Shown piece after piece: positions 1 to 8,554 of a stretch of DNA of 64,000 nt. Under the pieces are notes generated by a model. That model was not told where the DNA came from, did no database searches, and worked only from the letters and a program-made list of their open reading frames with translations. Origin of the DNA: Arsukibacterium perlucidum DSM 18276 (GTDB taxonomy: Bacteria; Pseudomonadota; Gammaproteobacteria; Enterobacterales; Alteromonadaceae); assembly GCF_000382165.1 (NCBI RefSeq), contig NZ_KB907711.1:62001-126000 (forward strand), given 5' to 3'. Position 1 is the first letter of the stretch. The number at the start of each line of letters is the position of its first letter. Made by a program: the position numbers and the translations under genes.

Positions 1-1
1 C

Positions 2-3000
2 TTGGGGGGCTGTTTTGGCGCAGGGTGTAAAGTCGTTGCTGGTTACGACTTTCACAATCAGGATAATGATCCTATGGACGGCGACGGCCATGGCACACAC
101 GTTGCAGGGATCATTGCGGCACAGACAGACAACTATAGCGGTGTCGCTCCAAACGTTAATCTGCATGCTTATAAAGTGTTGTCCGATGATGGTTCAGGAT
201 TCGATACGACAATTATTGCTGCGTTAGAATATGCTTTAGATCCGGATGGCGATCCAAACACAGACGATGCTATTGATGTAATCAACATGAGTCTGGGTGG
301 CACGGGGGACGCCAATGATCCACTAAGCCGAGCGACCAATGCCGCGGTAGCAGCAGGCATTATTGTTGTTGTTGCGGCAGGAAATAACGCCGGCTTTGGC
401 GATATCGCTACCAGCTCACCTGCATCGGCCGCAGATGCCATTACCGTAGCATCTACCACCAAATCTGATGATTTGTCTTACTTCAGTTCGAAAGGTGAAT
501 CTGCTCGCGGCGCGGCCCTAAAGCCAGATATTTCTGCACCAGGCAGCAATATTGTAGCGCCCTATCTTAATCACAACACCTCATCACTGGACGGCACCAG
601 TATGGCCAGCCCCCATGTTGCAGGAGCGGCAGCCTTATTAAAACAGTTGTATCCAACTGCCAGCGTCGCCGACGTCCGCGGTATGCTAATGGCAGGCAGT
701 GTTGATCTGGGGTTATTACCTTATGAACAGGGCGCAGGCCGGCTTGACATTGAAGCTGCGAGCCAGGCAACAATGTATAGTAAGGATGGCATCCTTGCTT
801 TTGGGCAAATTGATACTCAAGCACAACATTGGCAGAGCACACTGCCTTTAACGCTTTACAACATCAGCAGTCAGGATCAGCCGATCAGCCTGGAATTAAG
901 CGATAACTTTGCCGCCACCATGCCGCAAAATGTGACAATAAGCTGGCCAGACAACGATTATATTATCCCGGCCAATGGCTCATTGATTATTAATATCACC
1001 TTGGATGCAACGGATCCACAATCTGTTGTCTACCCTGAGAATGGCGCTTTCGTATTTACTGAGCGATTAATTGTACGGTCAATGCAACACGCCCTGACAG
1101 TACCCGTTACATTAGAAAACGCAATGGAAATGACTCTGCATATGGATGAAGCTGCCGGCGGATACTTATGGCTATATTCAGATGACTTTAGTTTTAATCG
1201 GAATTTTCAGCTAACTGCCAATACCCGACGCACAATAAAAGTACCGCAAAGCATGCTCACTGCGGTGCTAAATTATGATTGGCTTGAGCAGACAAAGTTT
1301 CCAGCTTTTGCCTTGCCGGAAAATACTACCGTATTTGCTTTTGACATCAGAAAAATTGACCCGGCATTCGATACAGATGTAAGTTTTACCCTTAATGCAA
1401 TTGATACGTTTATAGGGTTTGACAAGCTATTGGATGCAAACGGTTTGGAATTAGGTTCTGATGACCTTAATCTGTCAAACAGTACCGATGGCAACGTTTA
1501 TTTCGGGGATATTGGCAGTTATGGCTTTTTCTCATTTGGGTTTCCAAAAGTATACATCGGCTTCTCTAGCCAAAGCGAAATTACCCATGCAGACTACTCA
1601 ACCTATGGTTTCCTGCCAAACCATGCAGAACGCGAAGACCAATTACGGGTGCTGAGTATTCAAAAAAATATAGACAGCTTCTCACCTGGTTTACATAGTA
1701 TTACCGCCAGCTTAGACGCATTACGTAATATAGAAGTATTGCTCCCAGACTATGAAGTGGAGGGTAATCAGTCTGTTTATTATTACAACATTAACAGCGG
1801 TGGCGGCGGAATTATTGATATCAAAGAATCGGAAGCATCCGCCGTAATGGTATCAGTAATCCCCGAGCTTGCCATCCACAACCGCTTCAGTGTTGGGTTA
1901 GCTGAACCAAAAGAAGTATGGCACGATAATCTGATAACATCCCCATTGTTAAGGCCGACCGAGGGTTCGGGCATATCAGCAGATAGCCGCATGCTTAACT
2001 CTCGATTCTCATACTTATCAGACGATATTGACTTAGGTCACAGCGGCACTTTTTTTAGTGGTACTGTTTATTTTCAGAACGGAAGTTTACAGGTAGAAGA
2101 TACTCAATATATGCCAGAGTGGTCTGTGGTACATGACATAAATCTGAACAGCTATGGTCGTGCGCCGACTGCAATGCAGTTTAGCTGGTTATGTGAACTA
2201 GAGATGGTTGAACAATACAATGTTTATCCAGAGCCAGGCGTAGTGATAGCAATACCTGAATTACCTTGCTCGCTGCCAACCTTGTCAATCAGCTTTAATA
2301 ACTGGTTGCAAGGTGCGGTGTACCGCTCATCGTTAAACGCCGAAAAAGTGGATACCAATAACATCTTTATTGATGCCATCAATCGGGTAAGTGTGATTAA
2401 AGCGGGCAATAATGTTGATGATCAAATCGTCAATCGTCTTGACTCTCTTCTGGTTATTGATGCACCAAACCATGCCTACAACCTGCGCGCTCAAATGCAG
2501 CTTGGTACAGATGAATATATTGAGCTAATCAAATCAGAAGATCTAAGTAACGAAATGCAGGCAAGCTTTAGCCTGCCTATGTTTTTTGGTAAACATGTCG
2601 CTTCAGTCCGTATTATTTATGGTTACAATGAAGAATATTCACAAACATTAAATGGCCTGTTTATGCTTGGAGCCGACGCCGGAGATGGTGACGTTGACGG
2701 TGATGGTACCCCGAATATTGATGATGCTGATAATGATAACGATGGCATGCCTGATGGCTGGGAAGCACAGTACGGCCTTAATCCACTTAATGCCAGCGAT
2801 GCCGACACCGACAACGACAATGATGGTTTAACCAACTTGCAGGAGTTTCAGGCTGGCACTCACCCTAATAGTGCTGACACTGATGGCGATGGCATGCCCG
2901 ATGGCTGGGAAGTACATTACGGCCTTAATCCGCTTGACGCCAGCGATGCCGACACCGACAACGACAATGATGGTTTAACCAACTTGCAGGAGTTTCAAGC

Positions 3001-3301
3001 TGGCACTAATCCTAATAATGCAGACACTGATGACGATGGCATGCCTGATGGCTGGGAAGTACATTACGGCCTTAATCCACTTAATGCCAGCGATACCGAC
3101 TCTGATATGGATAATGATGGCTTCACGGCACTGCAGGAATACCAGAAAGGCACTAATCCCAATGTAAGCGATAAGATAACTCCTCCAGCCACTCCGGTAC
3201 CAGCCGATTCTGGTGGCGGCAGTCTGTCGCTGTTGTGGCTGATGTTGTTACTAATAACCATGTACAGACGGCAATTACTCAAAAACATACCTGCATACTG
3301 A
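2..3301 (+). CDS. Subtilisin-like (S8) exoprotease with Ca-binding repeats and GlyGly-CTERM, 5'-truncated by window
   Basis: The reading frame is open from the window edge, so the N-terminus (signal peptide, propeptide and catalytic Asp) is missing and the nominal TTG start is not real. Visible S8 motifs are DGHGTHVAG (catalytic His about residue 30 of the visible part), the oxyanion VVVAAGNN, and DGTSMASPHVAG with nucleophile Ser about residue 200. A beta-rich region (about 265-900), which starts with an Fn3-like module, follows, then three 49-residue Asp/Asn-rich repeats (about 895-1055) like thrombospondin type 3 or EF-hand-like calcium-binding repeats. The tail, SGGG then a hydrophobic stretch and YRRQ, is a GlyGly-CTERM signal, which by family knowledge is processed by rhombosortase after type II secretion. 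Inferred role: secreted or surface-attached protein degradation. A strong terminator follows. Confidence 0.93.
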   Translation: MGGCFGAGCKVVAGYDFHNQDNDPMDGDGHGTHVAGIIAAQTDNYSGVAPNVNLHAYKVLSDDGSGFDTTIIAALEYALDPDGDPNTDDAIDVINMSLGGTGDANDPLSRATNAAVAAGIIVVVAAGNNAGFGDIATSSPASAADAITVASTTKSDDLSYFSSKGESARGAALKPDISAPGSNIVAPYLNHNTSSLDGTSMASPHVAGAAALLKQLYPTASVADVRGMLMAGSVDLGLLPYEQGAGRLDIEAASQATMYSKDGILAFGQIDTQAQHWQSTLPLTLYNISSQDQPISLELSDNFAATMPQNVTISWPDNDYIIPANGSLIINITLDATDPQSVVYPENGAFVFTERLIVRSMQHALTVPVTLENAMEMTLHMDEAAGGYLWLYSDDFSFNRNFQLTANTRRTIKVPQSMLTAVLNYDWLEQTKFPAFALPENTTVFAFDIRKIDPAFDTDVSFTLNAIDTFIGFDKLLDANGLELGSDDLNLSNSTDGNVYFGDIGSYGFFSFGFPKVYIGFSSQSEITHADYSTYGFLPNHAEREDQLRVLSIQKNIDSFSPGLHSITASLDALRNIEVLLPDYEVEGNQSVYYYNINSGGGGIIDIKESEASAVMVSVIPELAIHNRFSVGLAEPKEVWHDNLITSPLLRPTEGSGISADSRMLNSRFSYLSDDIDLGHSGTFFSGTVYFQNGSLQVEDTQYMPEWSVVHDINLNSYGRAPTAMQFSWLCELEMVEQYNVYPEPGVVIAIPELPCSLPTLSISFNNWLQGAVYRSSLNAEKVDTNNIFIDAINRVSVIKAGNNVDDQIVNRLDSLLVIDAPNHAYNLRAQMQLGTDEYIELIKSEDLSNEMQASFSLPMFFGKHVASVRIIYGYNEEYSQTLNGLFMLGADAGDGDVDGDGTPNIDDADNDNDGMPDGWEAQYGLNPLNASDADTDNDNDGLTNLQEFQAGTHPNSADTDGDGMPDGWEVHYGLNPLDASDADTDNDNDGLTNLQEFQAGTNPNNADTDDDGMPDGWEVHYGLNPLNASDTDSDMDNDGFTALQEYQKGTNPNVSDKITPPATPVPADSGGGSLSLLWLMLLLITMYRRQLLKNIPAY
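2741..3170 (+). repeat. Three tandem 147-bp coding repeats in the S8 protease gene
   Basis: Units begin at 2741, 2888 and 3035 (GATGGCATGCCTGATGG or one-base variants), a spacing of exactly 147 bp or 49 codons. Each encodes MPDGWE, YGLNPL, an Asp/Asn-rich loop and LTNLQEF-type segments. The first two units are almost identical at DNA level over long stretches, suggesting recent duplication or gene conversion; copy number could vary between strains without changing frame. Confidence 0.9.
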
Positions 3302-3313
3302 TAAAATATGTTT

Positions 3314-3342
3314 AAAAGCCGCTGCCGCGCAGCGGTTTTTTT
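3314..3342 (+). terminator. Rho-independent terminator after the S8 protease gene
   Basis: Stem CCGCTG/CAGCGG (3319-3324 with 3330-3335) followed by seven T residues, 18 bp after the stop codon. The upstream AAAA run could let it act weakly for the convergent ATPase gene too. Confidence 0.85.
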
Positions 3343-3380
3343 ATGTCTTGTTTCTGGCTAAAACAGCATAACCTATATTG

Positions 3381-6125
3381 CTAACTAAGCTGCTGGCGAC
3401 GAGTTCGCCTTAACTTAAACCATTTCTCCAGCTCAAGCAGAGCAAATATCACTACCCCCACCGCCACACAAATTAAACCATGCTTAAACTGCAACGGCTC
3501 AGTATTGAACAGTTGCTGCAAATGCGGCTGATAGGTAAACAGCAGCTGCAAACCAAATACCAGAGTTACTGCCATTAATACCGGTTTAGTGCCCTTAATG
3601 CCCTGCAGTGACAACGATGGCCCCTGCATATAGCGGACACTGAACAGGTACCATACTTCCATAGCGACCAGCGTATTAACCGCCATGGTGCGGGCATAAT
3701 CGACACTAAGTTGCTGAGCAATAGCCCAGTTAAATACCGCAAAGATACCAGTGGTAAACAGCACCGACACCAGTAACACCCGCCACAGCACAAATCTGGA
3801 TACCAGCGCCTCATCAATTTGTCTGGGCGGGCGCTGCATCAGGTTATGCTCAGGCGGCTCAAACGCCAGTGCCAGCGCCAAACCAATAGAACTGACCATA
3901 TTCACCCATAAAATTTGCAGCGGCATAATAGGCAGGGTTACCGCCAGCAACAGTGCCAGGATTATCGCCAGCGATTCGCCACCGTTTACCGGCAGAATAA
4001 AGGCGATCGCCTTTTTCAGGTTGTCATAAACATTACGCCCGGCTGCTACCGCCCTGGCAATGGTAGCGAAATTATCATCCATTAATACCATCTCACTGGC
4101 CTCGCGCGCCGCTTCTGTACCTCCCTGGCCCATAGCAATGCCAACATTGGCCCGTTTTAGCGCTGGCGCGTCATTCACCCCGTCGCCCGTCATCGCCACC
4201 ACTTCCCCCTGCAGTTGCAGCGCCGTCACCAACCGCAGCTTGTGCTCTGGAGTAGCACGGGCAAATACTGCGGTCTTGGCAATACGATCTGCCAGTTGCT
4301 TATCGTCAAGCTTATCCAGCTCAGCACCGGTTATAACGATATCGCTGTTTGCCAGCCCGAGCTGGGCAGCGATTGCTGCCGCGGTGGCAGCATGATCACC
4401 GGTGATCATTTTCACCCGGATCCCGGCCTGCTGACAGCTGGCAATAGCACTGATCGCTTCCGGCCGCGGCGGGTCGATTAAGCCGACCAGCCCTAACAGC
4501 TGAACACCCGTTTCCAGATCCTGCTGATTTAACACGGTTTGCTGGGTGTCTAAGCATTTTATTGCTAATGCCAGTACCCGCTGGCCATCCCGGGCAATAT
4601 GTTCTACCTGTTGTTGCCAATCAGTAATATCAAGGGCTGCGCCAGCCTCTGTGTCGCTGACATATACGCTGCTGCACAGTGCCAGCACCGCTTCCGGCGC
4701 GCCTTTAAGCAGGATGTAACCGCGGCCCTGATGATCACTGTGCAAAGTCGCCATATATTTGTGCGCCGCATCAAACGGAATTTCATCATGTCTTGGAAAC
4801 TGAGCTACTTGCTGTACCCGCTCCAGCCCGGCTTTTTCTGCCAGCACCAGTAGCGCAGCTTCCATAGGGTCGCCCTGAATATGCCAGCTGTTATCGCGTT
4901 CTGTCAGCCGCGCGTCGTTACATAACAATGCCGCCCGGCACAGCCAGCTTAGTTGCTTGTTACTGCTGTTGATGTCGTCGTCAGTTGCCTCCGGATCTTC
5001 ATCACCAACAGTGCCGGCCGGGCTATAACCACTGCCGCTAACGCTAAGGCGCTGCCCTGGTAACACTATCTGGCTCACCATCATTTCATTTAAAGTTAGG
5101 GTGCCGGTTTTATCAGAACAAATAACCGATACCGCCCCCAGCGTTTCTACGGCAGGTAAACGGCGAATAATGGCATTACGTTTGGCCATCCGGGTTACGC
5201 CAATGGCCAGCGCTACCGTTAGAATAGTCGGCAACCCTTCCGGAATAGCCGCAACCACCAGACTGACCACCGCCATAAACAGGTAATTTAATGAATAGTC
5301 ACGCAGGTAACCCAGCACAAATACCAGTATCGCCATTAGCAACACAATCAGCGTCTGGTAACGGGCGAATTTTGAAATTTGCTTTACCAAAGGGGTGGTC
5401 AGGGGGGCCACACTGCTTAGCATCTGGTTAATCCGGCCCAGTTCGGTCGCAGTGCCCGTGGCCACCACCAGCGCCACCGCCCGGCCCTGGCTTACCAGAG
5501 TGCCGCTGTAAGCCATATTGCGCCGGTCGGCCAGTACCACGCTGCCAGCCATTGCCGCACTGTGTTTTGCCACCGCTACCGACTCGCCGGTCAGCGCCGC
5601 TTCCTGTACCTGCAAGTTAAACACCTGCAACAGCCGCATATCGGCCGGCACCTTGTCGCCTGCTTCTAAAATAACGATATCACCCGGCACCAGCTCGCTG
5701 GCTGGCAGCAGCTCGGTCACCCCGCTTCGCAATACCCGGGCCTTGCTCGACAGCATAGCGCCGATGGCATGCAAGGCTTTCTCGGCCTGGCCTTCCTGCA
5801 CAAAACCGATAGTGGCATTAACCACAACCACCGCCAGAATTACCGCAGCATCCAGATATTCAGCCAGCAACCCGGCCAGCACGGCGGCCACCAGCAATAC
5901 ATAAATCAGTAAATTATTAAATTGGCGCAGCAAACGCCGCCAGGCAGCTAGCGGTTTTTTGGCTGGCAATATATTGGCACCGTACTGCTCGCGCGCCTGT
6001 GCTACCTGCGCTGCAGTCAGCCCTTGTTTTTGCTGCACGGTAAAGCGGCGACACAGGGTATTGGCATCCTGCTGATGCCACAACGGCGGTTCGACATCTG
6101 GCATAATCAGTCTTTGTTCACGCAT
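3381..6125 (-). CDS. P2-type cation-transporting ATPase (Ca2+-ATPase/CtpF-like)
   Basis: A 914-residue inner-membrane P-type ATPase with the full set of motifs: N-terminal cation-ATPase domain, LTGES (about residue 177, actuator), PEGLP in M4, phosphorylated Asp in CSDKTGTLT (about residue 338), GDGVNDAP hinge (about 648) and a C-terminal M5-M10 block. It couples ATP hydrolysis to cation movement. The M4 PEG and M5 NGGES match Ca2+ pumps, but M6 reads NMVSS where SERCA-type pumps have NxxTD, so a carboxylate ligand is missing and the ion is uncertain (Ca2+, Na+/K+ or other). The chosen start follows AAGG; an ATG eight codons downstream is an alternative. It is transcribed towards the protease gene and appears monocistronic. 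Confidence 0.93.
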   Translation of the reverse strand: MREQRLIMPDVEPPLWHQQDANTLCRRFTVQQKQGLTAAQVAQAREQYGANILPAKKPLAAWRRLLRQFNNLLIYVLLVAAVLAGLLAEYLDAAVILAVVVVNATIGFVQEGQAEKALHAIGAMLSSKARVLRSGVTELLPASELVPGDIVILEAGDKVPADMRLLQVFNLQVQEAALTGESVAVAKHSAAMAGSVVLADRRNMAYSGTLVSQGRAVALVVATGTATELGRINQMLSSVAPLTTPLVKQISKFARYQTLIVLLMAILVFVLGYLRDYSLNYLFMAVVSLVVAAIPEGLPTILTVALAIGVTRMAKRNAIIRRLPAVETLGAVSVICSDKTGTLTLNEMMVSQIVLPGQRLSVSGSGYSPAGTVGDEDPEATDDDINSSNKQLSWLCRAALLCNDARLTERDNSWHIQGDPMEAALLVLAEKAGLERVQQVAQFPRHDEIPFDAAHKYMATLHSDHQGRGYILLKGAPEAVLALCSSVYVSDTEAGAALDITDWQQQVEHIARDGQRVLALAIKCLDTQQTVLNQQDLETGVQLLGLVGLIDPPRPEAISAIASCQQAGIRVKMITGDHAATAAAIAAQLGLANSDIVITGAELDKLDDKQLADRIAKTAVFARATPEHKLRLVTALQLQGEVVAMTGDGVNDAPALKRANVGIAMGQGGTEAAREASEMVLMDDNFATIARAVAAGRNVYDNLKKAIAFILPVNGGESLAIILALLLAVTLPIMPLQILWVNMVSSIGLALALAFEPPEHNLMQRPPRQIDEALVSRFVLWRVLLVSVLFTTGIFAVFNWAIAQQLSVDYARTMAVNTLVAMEVWYLFSVRYMQGPSLSLQGIKGTKPVLMAVTLVFGLQLLFTYQPHLQQLFNTEPLQFKHGLICVAVGVVIFALLELEKWFKLRRTRRQQLS

Positions 6126-6208
6126 ACCAACATACCTTAGCAGTTAGCGCGCAGCCTTGGGCTGTTTAAGATCAATTATTTACTGACATGCAGCTTAATC
6201 ACGGGTTT

Positions 6209-6760
6209 CTACCAGTCGAGTTGCACTGTAAAGTTCATTTCCAGCGGTTGCTCGGTGCCGGTTGGCTGAGCATTGATAGTGAGTTGGAAATTTCGCTGCG
6301 AGCTGGCATCCAGCGTACCAACATAGGAGATATAGCCATCGGCCTCCACTGCCCGCATATCAACTACCTGGGTTTGGCCAAGCAGGTTTTCATGCTGTAC
6401 GCTCACTGTCGCCTCAACGGTAGCGTCCTGGCGGGCCTCGTTATTATCCTGGATAACCAGATTCAGCAAAGCAAGACCTGGGTTAGCTGCAATACCATAC
6501 TGCCTGGCCATCGTATCGCTTAACACGTCAGCCCGACTGATACTGGCCCGCATAGTGTAGCCGTCAAACTCCATTACCTGTCCCAATGGCTTATCTGGCC
6601 CGGTTTGCTCGCCGGTTGCAGCGCTATCCGCAGCGCTACTGTCGGCGGCAGAGCCAGTGCTTTGTCCTGCCCGGTCGCAACCGGCTAGCAAGACTAATGA
6701 GGCCCCCAACATTAATGGCAGCCATAATTTACCGGTGGTGATGTTACGATAGGTGTGCAT
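6209..6760 (-). CDS. Lipoprotein, DUF4426-like
   Basis: 183 residues from the ATG at 6760, which has a good AAAGGAA site; the frame is open further upstream but that part lacks a ribosome site and would bury the signal peptide. The N-terminus is a clear lipoprotein signal with lipobox LLAGC, then a low-complexity Ser/Ala/Asp linker and a C-terminal beta-rich domain of about 120 residues. Phrases such as GLALLNLVIQ, HENLLGQTQ and ISYVGTL resemble DUF4426 proteins, small envelope proteins of unknown function in gammaproteobacteria. The assignment rests on remembered pattern only. It is predicted to be anchored in the outer membrane or periplasmic face. Confidence 0.75.
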   Translation of the reverse strand: MHTYRNITTGKLWLPLMLGASLVLLAGCDRAGQSTGSAADSSAADSAATGEQTGPDKPLGQVMEFDGYTMRASISRADVLSDTMARQYGIAANPGLALLNLVIQDNNEARQDATVEATVSVQHENLLGQTQVVDMRAVEADGYISYVGTLDASSQRNFQLTINAQPTGTEQPLEMNFTVQLDW

Positions 6761-6850
6761 AGTCAGTTCCTTTGGGTTAGCTGCAACGAAAAAAGTGGTC
6801 ATCCTGCCAGACAAACGCTGAAGGTTTATCTGTACCAACAATTTTCAATC

Positions 6851-6888
6851 AGATACTTTCGAGCAGATACTTTCGAGCAGATACTTTT
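6851..6888. repeat. Short tandem repeat, 14-bp unit, about 2.7 copies
   Basis: AGATACTTTCGAGC occurs at 6851-6864 and 6865-6878, followed by a partial copy. It lies between the lipoprotein gene and the Arc-like gene, just upstream of the lipoprotein start region. No function is evident; its copy number could vary by slippage. Confidence 0.8.
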
Positions 6889-6942
6889 CATCAGTAATTA
6901 AGCATAGCTGATAGTACGGCATGTTGCTGCAGACTATTCTGG

Positions 6943-7140
6943 TTATCCGTCAGCGCCGTTGTCAGCAACATCAGGCTTTTTCGCTGGCAGCCGCCCGGCT
7001 TTGCGCAGGGCATCGTGCAGCAGGTATTCAATCTGACCATTAACGCTGCGAAACTCATCATCTGCCCAGCGCTGCAAGGCGCTGAGCAGTTTGTCGTCTA
7101 AGCGGAGGGCGAAGGCTTTTTTTGCCGCTGCTTTTGTCAC
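6943..7140 (-). CDS. Small Arc/CopG-type ribbon-helix-helix protein
   Basis: 65 residues. The core FALRLDDKLLSALQRWADDEFRSV followed by an Asn-Gly-Gln-Ile-Glu helix is the pattern of Arc-family ribbon-helix-helix DNA-binding proteins, which bind palindromes as dimers; the C-terminal 15 residues are charged and probably disordered. It lies 8 bp downstream of the SPFH gene and surely shares its transcript. Small Arc-like genes next to band-7 genes are a familiar arrangement. A plausible target is the inverted repeat upstream of the SPFH gene. It is not a toxin-antitoxin pair by any sequence evidence here. Confidence 0.8.
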   Translation of the reverse strand: MTKAAAKKAFALRLDDKLLSALQRWADDEFRSVNGQIEYLLHDALRKAGRLPAKKPDVADNGADG

Positions 7141-7148
7141 AAGCGCCC

Positions 7149-8006
7149 CTACTGGTATAAGCTACCGGTATTTAATACCGGCTGCACATGATGATCGCCA
7201 CATAATACCACCAGTAAATTACCTACCATGGCGGCTTTGCGCTCGTCATCCAGCTCTACCACGTTACGGGCAGATAACTGCTCCAGTGCCGATTCCACCA
7301 TACCTACCGCACCTTCTACAATTTGCCGGCGTGCTGCGACTATCGCAGCCGCCTGCTGGCGCTGCAGCATGGCACTGGCAATTTCCGGCGCGTAAGCCAG
7401 GTGGCTGATCCGCGCTTCCAGTACCTGTACCCCGGCTTTATTTAAGCGGGCCTGAATTTCATTTTTCAGAAGCTCAGTTATGTCATCAGTGCTGCTCCGC
7501 AGACTGATATCGTCATCATTACCAGCGTCATAAGCATAACTGGAGGCTAAATGGCGGATTGCCGACTCGCTCTGAATACTGACGAAATTCTCGTAGTTGT
7601 CCACTTCAAATACCGCTTCGGCGCTATCAACCACTTTCCAGACTACCACAGCAGCAATTTCCACCGGGTTACCGGCACTGTCGTTCACCTTCATTTTGCT
7701 GCTTTCAAAGTTACGCACCCTAAGCGACACTTTCTGCTTGCTATATAACGGGTTAGACCAGCGCAAACCGTTATTTAAATCGGTGCCAACATAGCGGCCA
7801 AATAGCTGCAGTACCGCCGACTGATTCGGGTGCACCATATAAAAACCAAACCAGCACACCAACACCACAATCGCAGCCAGCAGAAATATCGCTTTCACAA
7901 CACCGGGTATTACTATTACTGCGGCCACCATCAGCAGTTGCAGCACCAACAATACGGCAATCATGCCAAAGCCATCTTTACTGTTAATCATTCGTTCCTT
8001 TAACAT
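7149..8006 (-). CDS. SPFH/band 7 domain membrane protein
   Basis: 285 residues from ATG 8006, preceded by GGAG at 6 nt; a GTG four codons upstream (8018) is less likely. Two adjacent hydrophobic helices (about 13-60) anchor the protein, then a band-7/SPFH domain begins at [21 protein letters not shown] and runs through [32 protein letters not shown] and a long coiled-coil-prone helix with [14 protein letters not shown]-type sequence. SPFH proteins form large membrane-associated cages or microdomains and scaffold proteases and transporters. It is first in an operon with the Arc-like regulator. Divergent to it is the BlaI/M56 pair, so the shared 160-bp intergenic region may coordinate both units. 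Confidence 0.9.
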   Translation of the reverse strand: MLKERMINSKDGFGMIAVLLVLQLLMVAAVIVIPGVVKAIFLLAAIVVLVCWFGFYMVHPNQSAVLQLFGRYVGTDLNNGLRWSNPLYSKQKVSLRVRNFESSKMKVNDSAGNPVEIAAVVVWKVVDSAEAVFEVDNYENFVSIQSESAIRHLASSYAYDAGNDDDISLRSSTDDITELLKNEIQARLNKAGVQVLEARISHLAYAPEIASAMLQRQQAAAIVAARRQIVEGAVGMVESALEQLSARNVVELDDERKAAMVGNLLVVLCGDHHVQPVLNTGSLYQ

Positions 8007-8023
8007 AGCCAACTCCACTCATT

Positions 8024-8044
8024 GTGATATTATTTTGATATCAC
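8024..8044. promoter_or_regulatory. Perfect inverted repeat upstream of SPFH-Arc operon
   Basis: GTGATAT-N7-ATATCAC, a perfect 7+7 bp palindrome 18 bp upstream of the SPFH ATG. Dimeric ribbon-helix-helix proteins bind sites of this form, so the co-transcribed Arc-like protein may autoregulate here. Binding is inferred, not shown. Confidence 0.55.
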
Positions 8045-8111
8045 TTTAATAGATATTTTCTAAAAGGCAAGAAAAAGCTCAATATTGCAGCGATTACAGC
8101 GCCAGCTGATT

Positions 8112-8162
8112 TTGACTATTGCATTCTCTACAATTGTAGACTAGCATCTCTACACCCGTAGA
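8112..8162 (+). promoter_or_regulatory. Promoter region with two BlaI-type operators
   Basis: Two dyads precede the BlaI gene: TCTACAATTGTAGA (8127-8140, perfect) and TCTACACCCGTAGA (8149-8162, arms perfect). Their centres are 22 bp apart, about two helical turns, as in bla/mec-type operators with core TACA/TGTA. A TTGACT at 8112-8117 can serve as -35, placing the operators over and just downstream of the -10. BlaI is expected to repress its own operon here until its partner peptidase signals. Confidence 0.75.
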
Positions 8163-8170
8163 CTTACTGT

Positions 8171-8554
8171 ATGGTTAATATGTCTCTGTCTGATTTCGAA
8201 CTGGAAGTAATGCAAATATTCTGGCAATTGAAGGAAGCAAGCGCACCTGAAATTCATAAAATTATTGAAAAAAAAAGAGCGGTAAAGTACTCAACAGTAA
8301 AAACAATTATCGATAGATTAGAAAAAAAAGCAGCGGTCGCTCGCAGTCGTTCTGAGGGCAGGATTATTTTTTATCTTCCCGTGATGGAAAAGCAAAATGT
8401 TCGCACTCCACTTATCAAAGAATTTATTAATAGAGTTTTCCTGGGGAAAAGCAGGCCTTTGGTTGCGCACATTATTGAGCAAGAACAACTAAGCATTAAA
8501 GACATAGAGTACCTGGAGTCGGTATTAAGAGAAAAGAAGAAGGAACTCAAGTAG
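8171..8554 (+). CDS. BlaI/MecI/CopY-family transcriptional repressor
   Basis: 127 residues (an ATG at 8180 would give 124 and fits MSLSDFELEVMQIFW better). The N-terminal winged helix has the family signatures LSDFELEVMQIFW and KYSTVKTIIDRLEKK; the C-terminal helices form the dimerisation domain, which the partner peptidase cleaves in the classical bla/mec systems. The stop codon directly abuts the start of the M56 peptidase gene, so the two are co-transcribed and probably co-translated. The twin operators upstream indicate autorepression. No beta-lactamase lies downstream, so the regulon must be this operon itself or genes elsewhere. Confidence 0.92.
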   Translation: MVNMSLSDFELEVMQIFWQLKEASAPEIHKIIEKKRAVKYSTVKTIIDRLEKKAAVARSRSEGRIIFYLPVMEKQNVRTPLIKEFINRVFLGKSRPLVAHIIEQEQLSIKDIEYLESVLREKKKELK

